Both the position numbers and the translations under genes were made by a program. Under the pieces are notes generated by a model. That model searched no databases. It saw only the letters and a list, made by a program, of their open reading frames with translations, and had not been told where the DNA came from. This document shows positions 24,883 through 37,790 of a stretch of 64,000 nucleotides of DNA, one piece after another. The DNA comes from Rotaria sp. Silwood1. Its lineage: Eukaryota > Rotifera > Eurotatoria > Philodinida > Philodinidae. The stretch spans positions 5,383,565-5,447,564 of the forward strand of contig CAJNOP010000002.1 of assembly GCA_905250075.1 (NCBI GenBank), read 5' to 3'. The first letter of the stretch is position 1, and each line of letters begins with the position of its first letter.

Positions 24883-27350
24883 ACGTACTAAAAATAAAAA
24901 GGTTTTTTTTGTATCATTACAATTTCTTTGTTTATTATGATTATAAGGTAAATAAATTTGGAAACAATATTAAAGAAAAATATTTCTCCTTTATGTCACG
25001 TCTTTTCTAAGGTAAAAAGCACTTTTTTCATGTACACAAAAGCATTCAATTACCTTGACAAAAGAATGTGATCGAGGACATCATATGCATTGTTTATCAT
25101 TTCAAATGAGGCTTTACAAGCCAATCCAAAAAATCAATTTTAACCTCCAACTTAACATGTTTGTTTTTAGCAATCACTTAATAACATGAAACTAACATTA
25201 TGAAAAATTGTTTAGACTACTATGATGTAATTTGACGGAGCTATAGAGATTAATACATGAGGTACTTTCAACCATCAAGAAATAAAATGATATTCAGTTT
25301 TTCACTTATATTTTCGTAAATATGTATGTGCGTTTCGTTTGAACAACATTTCATTCGAAAGAGCTCTTAAAACTAAACAAAAAAGCTTCGTTTAGCTTTC
25401 TCAGCAAATTTTATTTTCATATTCAAAAATTAGATTTTCTGAAAAAACTCATCTTTTGAAATCAATTTTTTTTATTGTAACCCATTTTTCTGAGCTACTA
25501 TTATAAATAGCTCAGAAAAAAAATTTTAAAACACAAAATGTCAAATAAAATAGAATTTCAAATATTTACAAATTTCCAAAATAAAATGTGGAAAGATGTC
25601 CTCGCATTCTATTAGCGCTTTGCTCGTTTTAGGTAAATTGTTCGACGAAGTTATAACTGCATTAGATAAAATTGACGAAGTTACAAATCCGACACCTAAT
25701 TCTGTCAGAATTACTTTAATGCAACCAAATAAAAAACAATTATCAATTATTTGATGATATGATAAATGTTTTATATATCTATAGTTAAGTTTTCATTTTA
25801 AAAATAGATGTATTATTTTTCTAAATACATAGAAGTAATTATTCAAAAAGAATTCAATTTTTTTCGTTGAAATTCTATATGATTATGAATTGATGCTGAT
25901 GATACTAATGTCTGTAATTAAAGAAAAAGAGCTGTTGATTATTATACTCTGAGTTAAACAACACTTCAACATTATACTAATCAAAGTACGACATAAATAT
26001 TATTTAAATGTTGTACTAAAGTGAGACTCACATTGTGTCAAGCAAAGACTTGACCTAACTGAAATTCTTAATACCATCTCTTAGTATTATGCATGTATCA
26101 GTCCAATATAAATTATACTAATGAAGCAATTGTCCAAAAAGAACATATTAGACGAAGCCCATAGTAGTAGATAACATAGTGAGAGAAACTGTCAAATTTC
26201 GAATATAGTTGACGAGATCTTATAAGGACTTCATTTTCTAGATTTATTATATTAATTTAAACAGTCGGATCTACCTTTTGCAGTATGTAGTATATCTTGA
26301 TTGCACTAAAATAAAAACTGATTTCCGAGCAAGTATTCTGTTTCTAGAGTTAGGTTTTAAATAATTACTCCTATGTATTCAGAAAAATAATATGTCCATA
26401 TTTTTAAAATGAAAAATTAACTGTTGATATATAAAACGTTTATCATATCATATAAGTAATTGATATTAATTTTTATTTGATTGAATTAAAGTAACTTCGA
26501 CAGAATTATGTAACGAAGTTGCAACTTCGTCGATCGATATAATTTTAATGCAACATATACATTGCTATGAATCAAAAATTTGAGGATATGAGTGTGGATG
26601 AAGAAAAGACCCACGCCAATGCATCCATATCCACACTCACAGCCACCCTATATCTGCATCTTTGGAACAAACAAATGATCTTTCGTTATTACACTTTTTA
26701 CACTTTTTCTGTGTCATTACTTTATTATCATGCATTTTTAAAACAAAATATTAAGTACAAACACATACTGTTTGATTAACACATTAAAATCATACACTGC
26801 AAATTGTTCAAGAATTTTCTGTTTAAAGTTCGCAAATGTCGAGATTTTTTTTCGAGCTCTTTACATCTTACCATTTTTAATATAGTACATAATGGACGAT
26901 TTCTATCGAGCACGTGAACATGATTTACTTTCCATCATCAACGAAATTTTTCATGGAAATATTAACTTCTTGTATTCAAAAATAATATTCATGAAAATAA
27001 AGGAGTCTGATAGAAAAAAATTATTTCCTATGGAAAATTCTTGAGTAACTCTTACCTTACATTCCTGTGAAAAAAAACCTCTTGTGTTAAAAATTGACAG
27101 CTGGAACATCACTCAATGCAACTTGTTATGCTGAGTCGACATATGCTTTTATTTTTCTCTCAAAGTACTTCTGTGACAAAGAAATCACTAAGAACCTTGA
27201 AAAACCAAAGTTTTCATAAAAATATTTATCTCGATCCACAAGGTTTTGCGCATCTTTGCACTAGCTAAGTGTATGTTGCAAATATAGAAGAATATCATCG
27301 GAAAATATCATCAATATCAGATTAGTGAAAAATAGTGGCTGTCAGCTTTA
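24883..27350. other. Spacer with short palindromes, no clear gene
   Basis: Small structures only: a perfect 13 bp hairpin (TTTTTCTGAGCTA and its complement) at about 25,486-25,521; a 53-codon open frame at 25,596-25,757 with coding-like composition but no recognisable product; and a perfect palindrome CGAAGTTGCAACTTCG at 26,514-26,529. The segment around the palindrome partly repeats, inverted, the end of that small frame. A GTGTGGATG / CATCCATATCCACAC hairpin sits at about 26,590-26,636. Confidence 0.4.
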
Positions 27351-27767
27351 CTCAAAACCAAAGATGGGCAAGTCATTTTTTCAAGTCATTTCAAAAAATC
27401 TTCATACCTTTTCTCATTTGAAGAGGATGGCTCTAATTTCAATGTGGCTAAATTCAGAAATGTTCAGGCTACAAAATGATATATTATAGTTAAAATTTTT
27501 CTTCATGAGAAGAGCTGTAATACTTTTAAAACACCATGACTTGACTTGACCTAATTAAGCCAAGTCATTTTCATCAAGTCAAGGTGTTTTAGAGATATTG
27601 CGGCGCTTTTGGTGAAGAAAAGCTTTGACCGTAATATATCATTTTGTAGCCTGAACATTTCTGAATTTAGCCACATTGAAATTAGAGCCATACTCTTCAA
27701 ATGAGAAAATGTATGAAGATTTTTTGAAATGACTTGAAAAGATGACTTGCCCATCTCTGTTCCAAAC
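27351..27767. mobile_element. hAT-type foldback MITE
   Basis: The element is 27359-27759 (401 bp). Ends: CAAAGATGGGCAAGTCA and, reverse-complemented on the right, CAGAGATGGGCAAGTCA, a hAT-like terminus. Flanks CTCAAAAC and TTCCAAAC agree at 6 of 8 positions, consistent with an aged 8 bp duplication. Nearly the whole element is one inverted repeat: for example ATTTCAATGTGGCTAAATTC on the left and its complement near 27,665 on the right, around a short centre rich in CAAGTCA motifs. There is no coding capacity. Confidence 0.78.
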
Positions 27768-30175
27768 GTCTCTTCGGGAAATGCTTAACACAAAAAAGAC
27801 AACCATGTCAACAAAAATTTATAAAAGCCACAAAAAATGATCTTCAATCGATTAAAACCGTACAATTTTAATTAATTATAATCGAAAAACAATCAAAAAT
27901 ATAAAAATTTCATCGATTGTTCTTGATTAAAATACATTTAAAATCATTCAAAAAGTCATCTTTTTTTCCATTTAGTGTTATTAAAAGCGGTAGAATTTTA
28001 ATACAGTTTTTTATGCATGACATTGATTGTAAATCGGTTTTAATAAGAGCAATAACTAGAATAATCGTTGAAATTTCGATATTTTTTATGACTGTTTTGA
28101 TGATTCTCGATTAAAGATGTATGATTTTAATCGATTTACGATCGATTTTTAGCTTAAAAATAATTACATGCGTAATTATTTTTTCATAACGAAAAGTTAG
28201 AAAACGAAAACTTCTCTTATAAATTGATACAACTGAAGTCTTAGTTTCAGACTATTGTAGGACTTGGTAACAAATATATAATATTTTTTGATTTGGTATC
28301 TTGTGTTTTATAATTTTTTTTATTGATCTGTGCTACATATAGTTATATCTTCGATACTGATAATCAAGATTTTCAAAATTTTAGCCTAATATTTTGATCT
28401 CAAATCTTTACTTAATAGTAAGAGATACCTATCTGAATATTTTGTGTAAGATAAGTTTCCATCAAAAATAGTACAAAAAAACACACAGAACAGCAAAAAT
28501 ACAAGAAATTACATATTTCATACGAACAATTTTTATTAGTTCAAAAATATGTCTACTTATACAAATTGAAACGAAGTAAAAACTACAGCTAAAAAACTTG
28601 ATTTCGTATGCTCTTACTAAAATTTGCGTAATATTTTCGTACGAAGGAAACTTCATGTTTCTAATTGTTGTTCTTGTTTATCATTATTGCCAATTGTTGG
28701 ATAATCTACAATTGTTGTTACTGATGCTGTGTTATCATTTGATCATGAATTTAATTTAACGACATTAGATTGTAATGATGATATTAAATATATTGTCAGG
28801 TATGTAAGAAATCTTTATCTGATAAGTTAATTACTTATATATACAAACGTAGAAAAAAAATTATAGCATTCCTGATTTGTAAACATTCCTAAAACAATCA
28901 CTCAGAAAAAAGTTCGTAGAAGAATTTGTTTTAATTAAACTTTTCATGAACACTAAAATCTAAAAAAGAATTTTTTATTTTATCGTTTTTCAATGAAGTT
29001 TCTATCTTTAGAAAGTGTGAGCTCTCAATGATTCTGCATCGTAACTTGATATGAGTTATGTTCTCATAAGACAACAGTCATTCACAAATGTACACTAGAA
29101 TAGTCGAAAAAATAAAATTTCATAGTTTATAAACTTTTTTAACTGTCTTCTTCTTCTCGTGTGCTCTTTATAATTTCAATTTTATTGATTGACAAATACT
29201 CCCACTATTGAAAAATATTTTACATGTATATATGAGACTGATAGTTTACTACGATTGACTTTTGGAAAGCAGTTACAAGCAAATGAAGAATTTTTAAATA
29301 TGTAAAAAGATAATCGATGCTCGTTTTTTTTCTTTTATTATACTCAAGATATTTGGAAAAGATAATCACATCTGATATCTTTCCCATGATCTTGACATGT
29401 GAGAATCTTTGAACAGATTGTACAAAGATATTAGGTATGAATGCAAGTGTGAGCTTCTGTTAGACTGACGAAATCTCTCTTAAAGCCTAATGAGGAACGT
29501 TTCCAATTGATCAATAGATATTTCTCTGGTAGGTTTCTAAAAAACCGGTTTTCCAGACTAACAAACTTTTGGCAATTTTATACAAAATTGCCCAAATTAG
29601 ACAGCATGTCGAATTGTCAAGAAAACAGTAACTTTTTCTTTTTGAAAATATATAGCGATTTCAATTCATAGAAACAAATACATATTAACAGTACAATGTG
29701 AAAATCTCCAAGCTAAAATTATTTTACCCAAATCTCATTTTTTTTGAAAACAGAATACAGTTTTCTCTTGTAGACAACTTGATATACTCTATAATCTTAC
29801 GTGAGAAGTCCTTGAACTTTTCAATTACTTTTGAGTCAAGACTATATGCGTTATGTAGACCCAAATAAGCATTGAGTAGCCTGAAAAGAGTTCGAATCCT
29901 TGGTTTATTGCTTCGAAGATACTGTGTTTTTACGATATTTTTTAAACAGATACCGTTGTCCTTCTGAAGGAACATGAAGAAAAGTGATTTTCGAATTTTT
30001 GCGTCAAGATAGGCCTTAACGAGAGTAATGTATTGTGAAAGTTTTAGGTCTTTTCATTTGCTTCTATCGTGAAACAAAAACGTCAAATATGCTGGTTCAT
30101 ATGAGCGATGTAGATATGCCATAATGCCAATATCATTTGGTATTCAATACTGTTTAGTATTAATTTCTATTAATC
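27768..30175. other. AT-rich spacer with one exon-like block
   Basis: Mostly featureless. A short open block at 28,705-28,799 reads TDAVLSFDHEFNLTTLDCND and ends at a good donor (CAG|GTATGTAAG), but no upstream acceptor or partner exon was found, so it may be a gene fragment. A copy of the dispersed repeat lies at 29.73-29.98 kb. Confidence 0.4.
29730..29985 (-). repeat. Dispersed repeat, copy 1
   Basis: The minus-strand sequence starting ATGTTCCTTCAGAAGGACAA is clearly homologous to the plus-strand sequence at 31.33-31.50 kb (GTGTTCCTGAGAAGAACTAC) and, less closely, to segments at 44.7-45.2 and 58.7 kb. A shared core is AAAAATAYCRTAAAA followed by RCRGTATCTYCGAA. Copy 1 keeps an 83-codon open frame, but the other copies do not keep it, so I regard it as non-coding repeat DNA of unknown class. 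Confidence 0.55.
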
Positions 30176-30480
30176 CGGGCATTCGAAAGCGATGGCAAGA
30201 CAAGATTACCAACGATCTAGAAAAGTGACTAAATACAGCTAGCCACGACAGAAGCTAGATCGGAATAAATGACGCCAGCTGATTAACAAGTATACGCAAT
30301 TTTGACCATCATCACGAGAAATATACAATAATAAAAAGCATCTTATCTTAAACGAGAGGTAACAGAAATGATTATTCGTAATATAGAAACGGCCTACACA
30401 TGTCTACAATGCAAATCCGATTCCAAACCACAAGGAATTACCAACCATGTCAAAGTATGTTCCAAATTATGATGTAAACA
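30176..30480 (+). pseudogene. LINE reverse-transcriptase C-terminal relic
   Basis: The first part, from about 30,176, gives IRKRWQDKITNDLEK and, past an in-frame stop, NTASHDR, the pattern common near the C-terminus of LINE ORF2 proteins (RKRWxDxIxxDL ... A.DR..W). About 60 nt later a second frame (30,368-30,472) encodes a CxxC-x12-HxxxC knuckle, TCLQCKSDSKPQGITNHVKV followed by C, as found at the end of many LINE proteins. The two parts are in different frames with stops between. No polymerase catalytic motif is present in the window, so this is a 5'-truncated dead LINE tail. Confidence 0.5.
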
Positions 30481-30679
30481 ACGCAATATCCACATATAAA
30501 GTGTCAACAATCTCGTGATCGAAGAAGCTACATTTCATTCATTATGTGCACAATGATGGGTATCATTGAAACTATGTCACCGCAGCCTAGAGATGCTATC
30601 CGGAACAATAACCACAGTGCGCTAAAGCATTCACAATCACATGGACCATTCACCGAAAGGACATCACTGCATCTTTAAC

Positions 30680-31024
30680 GCATAGTCTACAAAAAAATTA
30701 ATTTTATCCCGTTTTACTTTTATGTCATCCAAGCTACAATGATCTTTATATTTTAGACCCTTTAGTCACTTTAGTGCTTTTCGGGATGCCGGTGCAGGTA
30801 TAGATGTGAGTATGAAGGTAGCTAAGGTAAATATTTAAGTAACACAACATTTAGACAAACACCAAGATCCATATACCGAAACTCACATACTCGCATCCTC
30901 ACCTCTACTGCACCCACGCTCATACACTAAATGCACTAAAGTAACTAGGATATTCTAAAAGATTCATGAGAAGTATAAGCATAAAAGTGAAATGGCATAA
31001 AATAAATTTTTCACAGACCTATGC
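30680..31024. mobile_element. Foldback element, diverged arms
   Basis: The left arm begins GCATAGTCTACAAAAAAATT and the right arm, reverse-complemented, GCATAGGTCTGTGAAAAATT. Both continue through TTTTAT...TTTTACTTTTATG, then ATTTTAGA and CACTTTAGTGC (right: CTTTAGTGCATTTAG). Towards the centre the arms carry GTGCAGG/GTGAGTATG-type G-rich repeats. Arms are about 130 bp with substantial divergence and several small indels, hence old. There is no open frame; superfamily undetermined. Confidence 0.6.
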
Positions 31025-31329
31025 CTCTATCGATGTAGAAAGACCATTTCTTTTCCTTTTCTTTTCTTTTATTGTACTATATTTTGATTTTGACCTAACA
31101 TCAAACGATTAGAGTGTTTAAATAAAAAACAATAATAGTTCCTGTTATTACAAGCAATAGTCAATACATCAATGCCGTCTTCATATTGTGACATGTCTGA
31201 AGAGATGTAAAAGACATGCTATTTCAATAATTGTATCTAGAAATAGTAACAGCGGCAAGATCTGAAACATTCACAAAACAATAATTTTCGTCAAGGTTTG
31301 TCTTTTATGCTAAGTTTCAAGTCGAAATT

Positions 31330-31500
31330 CGAAAATCAAGTTTTCAAGTGTTCCTGAGAAGAACTACGGCGTTTATTTTAAAAAATACCATAAAAGTGCG
31401 GTATCTCCGAAATAATATGCTGAAGGTGGGGCTCTTTTTGAGTATTCATAGCTCATTTGGTTCTACACAGTGCAGATGGCCTCGATCGAAAAACAATGGT
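31330..31500 (+). repeat. Dispersed repeat, copy 2
   Basis: Same family as the copy at 29.73-29.98 kb but in opposite orientation, separated by about 1.4 kb that includes the LINE tail and a foldback element. The shared run includes TAAAAAATACCATAAAAGTG, CGGTATCTCCGAA and TTTTTGAGTATTCATAG. Homology fades after about 31,500. Confidence 0.5.
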
Positions 31501-34500
31501 GACTCGAAGGAGGTTAAAGTTTTCCTGTTAAGAGATGCAATGAAAAGTCGATATCTCAAGAAAAAAAACTCAAGCAACTGAATCCTCTTCTTAGACTTTT
31601 GCATTACTCAATATGGCGTCTCATGTGAATATAATCTTGATCAAAAAGCGATTGAACACTGGAGGATGTTAGGTCATCAGCTAGTTCGACATTTATTCAA
31701 AGACGAACCCATTTGTCACTAGATCAAATTGATGACATATTATTGATTCGTTCGTACAAAATCCTATATCTATATGTTTGTCTTATTATTGTTTTGTTCA
31801 CTTGATGAATGTCAAATATTCTTTTTATTGTTCATTTGACTTCTGTTAGAAAACTTTCAATCAAGTTTATTAACATGACTATATATAATAAATGATTTTC
31901 TCATAAATAGTGCGTCTATCATATTTGACATAGTAGTTCATATACAAACAAGTTGTTTTCCTTGACATAAATGTTATGACAAGATCGTTCTGCAGGCTGA
32001 AAGCAGGAGAGTCCTTTGTCTTTCAAGGTGTATCCTATCAGAATGCCTTATCATGCGTCCTAAAAACAGAATGATTGAGTGGTAATGTTCTGTATTTCTC
32101 AAGGCATGACTAAAAAAAACTGTTCTAGAACGTTTTCTGAGTATATTCAAATTTTTTATGATTCTGATGATCTATTTTATTCATATATTTATCTGATTCT
32201 CTATTACACCATTCAATAAGTTATTTTTATACAATTTTTTTTCTCTGTACATGATCACTAAATATCAATCAATTTTGTTGCTATCCGCATAAGAAATTCA
32301 ATATTTGTAAGTCAATATATATCTCTTGACAATTCACTGTCAAAGTAATCAAGTATCAATACGTTATAGCTGTTTAATATACTTATTTATAAAGGGAAAA
32401 TCGAGACATCTGCTACCGATGAAGGTTATTTTATGTATTGTGTGTGCTTAAAATAGTAAAATCTTTTGCTTTTTAATGCTCTTTATTTTTCATGAAAAAG
32501 TCAGAATTATACAGAAGTATGGTAAGAAAAGAAAATATATGCTTATGTTAATAAAAATTTTGCTAAAATAAAAAGCTTTCTACATTAATACCGAGCAATG
32601 AATGTTAATTAGATCAAACTGACGTTGAAAAATTCTTGTAAAGAAAGAAATAAGTTACTTTAGATTCGTCTATATCCGACAGTAATTTAGAGAAATAGTT
32701 AAGAATTAATTAAATGAAAAATTTTTCATTTCAACAGAATTTTTTTATTCTAAATAGATAAACTCTTTTCATTAGACTAAAAAAATTGTATTTCAATGAA
32801 AAGAGAAAAGTACTATATAGATAAAAATAATATTTTTATTGAATTTCAAGATATTTGTATTATTGATCTCGAATTAAGTTTCTGTTATTTTTGTAAAAAG
32901 ATCCTAAGTTCTATTCACCAGACATTTGTTTATTTTGCATAGTGTTTCTCAAAAAAATACTAGATTTCTATAGAACATTATCTAATATCGGTTCTAATAG
33001 GAAACAACAACTGTTCTAATATATCTATAGTATAAAGCCTTATTTTTGCCATTTTCGTATTGGTTTAATTCTATTATTCTATTTACAACTTCTCTTCTCA
33101 GTGAACTGAAGTTTTCTTGAAATCAGTTGTCATATTCGCTTTGTGTTTTAGACAAAAAAAAATGATCGAAACGATAAAGAAATACATATTTCTTAACGAG
33201 AAGTTTAGCAATAATATGCAATATTCAGTTGTTTTCTTTCAAGTATGAAATTTGTATCAAGATTTCTTACATTATTTCTATAGTTATTCATTATTACGAT
33301 CTCAAAAAAATAAATCAATAAACTTTCTGTTTTCCATTGTTAAAAACAACTGAATTAACGTATTAAAATCTGAGAATGTTAATAGAAATCTAAGATATTT
33401 TTACAAATTAAGATATACCATGAAATTTGATGCAGAATGTTTGTAAATACTAAAAAAAATATTTGTCTTTCAACAATTACATGAAAGCATCCGTTATAGA
33501 AAACTTAATCATGTGAATATGGTGCGGAAAAAGATAATATCAGTCGGCGTTAAAATTATGTCATTATAACCTCAGAAAAACATGTTTATTCCATTATAAA
33601 AATTCAACGAAGAAAATAAATAAAATATTAATATTCTGTTGACCTTTGTTATGCGCATATTTTATATCAATTCACACTATCTTTTAATTTCTATAGGTAT
33701 CTATGAGACACTCGTTCACTTTATAAAATAATTCTAGCACACTTGCTTTTCTATGACTACTTATGACAATAAAAAAAAGAACAAAAATATTTTTTTTTAT
33801 CAGATATTGAATGATAAAATACTATTTATTTGATTTTAACAGTTGTTACAGTGCTATAAATAATCTATAACCAATAGAAAGCAATCAACTATAGATTTGA
33901 CCATTATTCTCTATATTAAACATTAAAATAAAATCTTCAAGGTCACATTTTTTGTTTTTATCGATTATCCATCGACTATCATCACGCAACAGACATTTAT
34001 TTCGTAATAATTGATATATCAAACAATGATATATATTATTTACTTGTCCTTAAAGAGATTTCATATACATATATATATGTATGTCTATCAAGGTCTACTC
34101 TTATTTTTTTTTATTCTTATCATTGATGATTACTTTTTTCGCGACACTATTATAGCGTCGTAGTTATTGTTATTCTTAGTATCAATCGATTGAGAAAAGC
34201 AACTGTAAGTTAAAGTTGTTTAGTTTTCATCTATATTATCTCTTTTCTTTGTTTCTTTCACTAGGCAACATACATCTGTCAGTCGATATACTATAAGCGC
34301 AAGATGTACGTCAAAACAATTTATGAGTGGATTGTGCTCGAGAATAACTGAAGGTTATGTACGTTGATCAATGGATCATGATAGACTAAAAGAGAAGAAG
34401 AATTTATATAATTTTTTGTTTTTTAAAAAATAATACACAATGGAAAATTTTTAGATACTATCGTATATATATATATGAGTGAAATACGAAATGTGAATGC

Positions 34501-36553
34501 TTGTTCAACGTTTACTCTTGAGAGGATCTAGGTTTTTGTATAGTGTCATGTGCGCCATATAGTATATGCAATGTTATAAATAGTCTCTGGGTTCTATTCT
34601 TAATACAGAATCATTGTTGCGTGCATTTAACCTTGGAAATATGAGAGAAACGTCGCATCTGTTGTAATATTAGATCAAATTATCCTTTACGATAACTAGT
34701 TTATTAAGTTGTTAGACTGTCTTCAACTTTTATTTATTTGTTAGAATGAATATTATAGTTTGTTTATTGAAGGACATTTTCTATTTAATATCATTTTTCT
34801 TTGTATCTTCTATATAATAGACATGAACAATTCGATTAAAGAAAAAAAGATATAAAAATCCAATTGAGCATGACAAAGTTAGTTGGGTTTTTTTTGTTTG
34901 ACCTTCGATTGATTGCGCGCAAGGAAAAAAAGAGACAATATATATACTCGATTATAGTCATTTACAGTTTATAAGACACGTTCATAATCTGATAAAAATT
35001 GTCAAACGTCTATATGAATATATGTGCTATTGGCAATGAACCGGCTCTCTTTTCTTTATCCTTCATGATAAGGGCTATTAGTGGTTTATACGATACAATC
35101 GCACATACACAAACAGGCATAGAAAAGAAAAGAATGAAAGCGAAAGAGGACCTCTTACGCTATGCAGGCTTTGTCTGTCATATCTTAGTTTATAATATTG
35201 AACATTAACACATACGTCGCCCGATGTCTCCTTCAGAGCCAGGACGCGAGGTAGTGCCAGACAATAGGCACATTATAATGAAACAGAGATGGAAACAAGG
35301 CAAAAGAAAAAAAAAGAATGTCATTGTGTAGATAATCCTTGACGCAAGGTTATCAGTGGCATTCGTTCCGTTTTAATATATCACCATCTATTCTCTCACA
35401 CACAAGAACTGTCAATGAGAAGAATGTAACTGACAAAGAATGATGACAGTGACAGGCCAGACACAATATATTCGTCGTCTTGGTCCAGACGAATCGATCA
35501 TCGTCCTGTCATTTTATATGTCACTACATGAGTAAGATAGATGTATTCATTTTAGTATATCAGGTATGTTTAAAAAACCATTAGAATAATCTTTTCTTTT
35601 GGTATAGGTTTTTATATCGATTATCAATATATCTTGTTCTTGATTTCGTCTTTTTTTTCTGTTTTTCTTATTCTCTAATAGTACTTATCTTCTCTTGATA
35701 TTTGATGAGCATGAGTAATCGAATTGTCAAAAAATCACTATCATCAACGGCGACACGTACTTCTATCATATGAAGCCATAACGATGAAACAAGAGAGAAG
35801 TGAGGTAATAGATAGATAAATCAAGCGAATAAAGTACTACACACATCATTCAATTTGACAACACTGATTTTGTCACATGCGCCTCGAGCAAACTCATCCT
35901 CTACACATCAAGCATTTATAGCTACTCAATTATACTTGTATTGTCTTTTTTCCTCACTTTTTTTTGTATTGAAAAAAGAAATTGCGGAAAAATTCTTCAC
36001 TTCCTCGTTTCCTTTGATTGTTGATTGCATATGTAATGCTTCTTCACATCATCATCATCTTCATCATGTAAAAATTTCATTTGTCAAATCAACAATCGAT
36101 TGTGACATATCATCAAATAGTTCATCTGTTGTTTTGTTGTATATGTTCATGCATTTGTATACATATCTGATCAATTAGGTAATACGATCGTGTTCGGATG
36201 TATGTCGCCATTCATTCGTTCTTAGCCATATTGTTGTTATAATATTTCTTCTTTGATGTTATGCTACTTGCGAACCTTTTATTCACATTATTTTATTGTA
36301 CGACTGTAAGGATTGCTGTTCGCGCCTGGAACAATGATTAGTAAAGCAAAAGGCAATTGATCAATAAATGACATTGACTAATGGTTGATGACGGTGACGT
36401 GTGATTTTCACAATAAGAAAAACATGTTCATCATTTACTCCATATTGTCTATGTTATTTCATAATCATATATGCCTACTAGTCACATCTTGGACAATATT
36501 GTGAACATATGCATGATATGAAAAAAAAAGATTATTTTTCCATGCTGTGCTCA

Positions 36554-36579
36554 TTTATATATATATATATATATATATA
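36554..36579. repeat. (AT)n microsatellite
   Basis: An uninterrupted AT dinucleotide tract of about 26 bp, the longest such tract noticed in the window. Confidence 0.9.
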
Positions 36580-37790
36580 AAGAATCGTGTGTAGTTAATA
36601 TAATCTTGAGCTAATAAGTCTTAGGCTTTTTCTAATAGAACAAAGGAATAAAGAGAGTAGAGAAAGAAACAAAAGCCGGATACCAGAAAATTTTGAAGAC
36701 GATTGTTATCTAGTAAAACTGAAAAGAAAGCAAGACATATTTAAGAGATGCGAGAAGCTTCTATCTGCTTATTCTTCATAAATATAACGAATACGTTATT
36801 CTCATTGAAAAACGGCATTCTAGAAGATTCAATCAACGACTAATCAAAAAGTGGTCATAGTTCTAGTCAATATATGTGCGTGAGCTTCTTTCGATCAGTA
36901 TTGTTTGTTTGCTTTTCCTAAATAGTAGTGTCTAATGTGTATATAGCTTGTTATCTAGCCTCATCATCATAGTTTCTTTCTCTCTCTCTTGATTCGTTTT
37001 TCTCTTAACTTCCTCTATGGGAACTTTTTACATGCGTATACATTTACTTTGTCTAGTAATAAGAAGAAGAATTCTGACATTCTTCTTTTTCTGTTTCTTT
37101 TATTTATTAGGACATTCATTTTGTCATAGTTTTTTTCGTTACATTAATCAAAACTAAATATTTCTTCTAACTAGAACTGACATATGAAAAAAATTTCTTT
37201 TATCGATTTTTTTTTTCTAGAAAGAAAAATAATAAATCTATTTATATCCGACATTTCTCTCGTCAAGATGATAAACTATTACAATGGCTTGTCTACTGCA
37301 TAAACTAAGTGAGTATTTCGAAGTCATTACCACAGAACAAACAGAAAAACACATTAGGACAGCATGATCCAAAGATGACATTATACTATCATGTTTCTCG
37401 TTGTATAAAAATCACTTATGTACTTTTTACTTCTATTTTTGACCAAAATAAAGAGATAGTTAACAAGATAGAATAAAAATTAGTTATCTAAAAGAAAAAA
37501 ATATAAATCCTATAGGGAAATAAAATATATTATTAATCTCTTTAATTCAACATGTTGTTCGGTTGTCACATAGGAATCATAATAATATGTTATTTATTTA
37601 TTTTCATTCGTCATTGAAACAGATAGAAAAATATCGACAGGGAGTTGTCAACGTTGCTTTATGTTTGAAGGACATTAGTTTAGTACAATTATATTCTTCT
37701 CAATCTTAAAATATTTGCAAAATAAATGAGAAAAAAAGAAATCTTAAGAATATTTTCTTCATCCGTATTATTGTTATTAATACTTAGAGT

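Noticed and set aside
29880-29900. B-box-like GTTCGAATCC
   Set aside because: It lies inside a dispersed repeat copy whose other copies lack the motif, and there is no A-box.
29724-29975. An 83-codon minus-strand frame
   Set aside because: It lies in a dispersed repeat; homologous copies at 31.3, 44.7 and 45.05 kb do not keep the frame, so coding is unlikely.
30176-30480. Idea that the CxxC/HxxxC frame is a host zinc-finger gene
   Set aside because: The arrangement after an RKRWxDxIxxDL block is the usual LINE C-terminus, and the frame is only 34 codons.
35855-36178. A 107-codon open frame
   Set aside because: The product is low-complexity (Ser, His and hydrophobic runs), has no recognisable domain or splice context, and lies in repeat-rich intergenic DNA.
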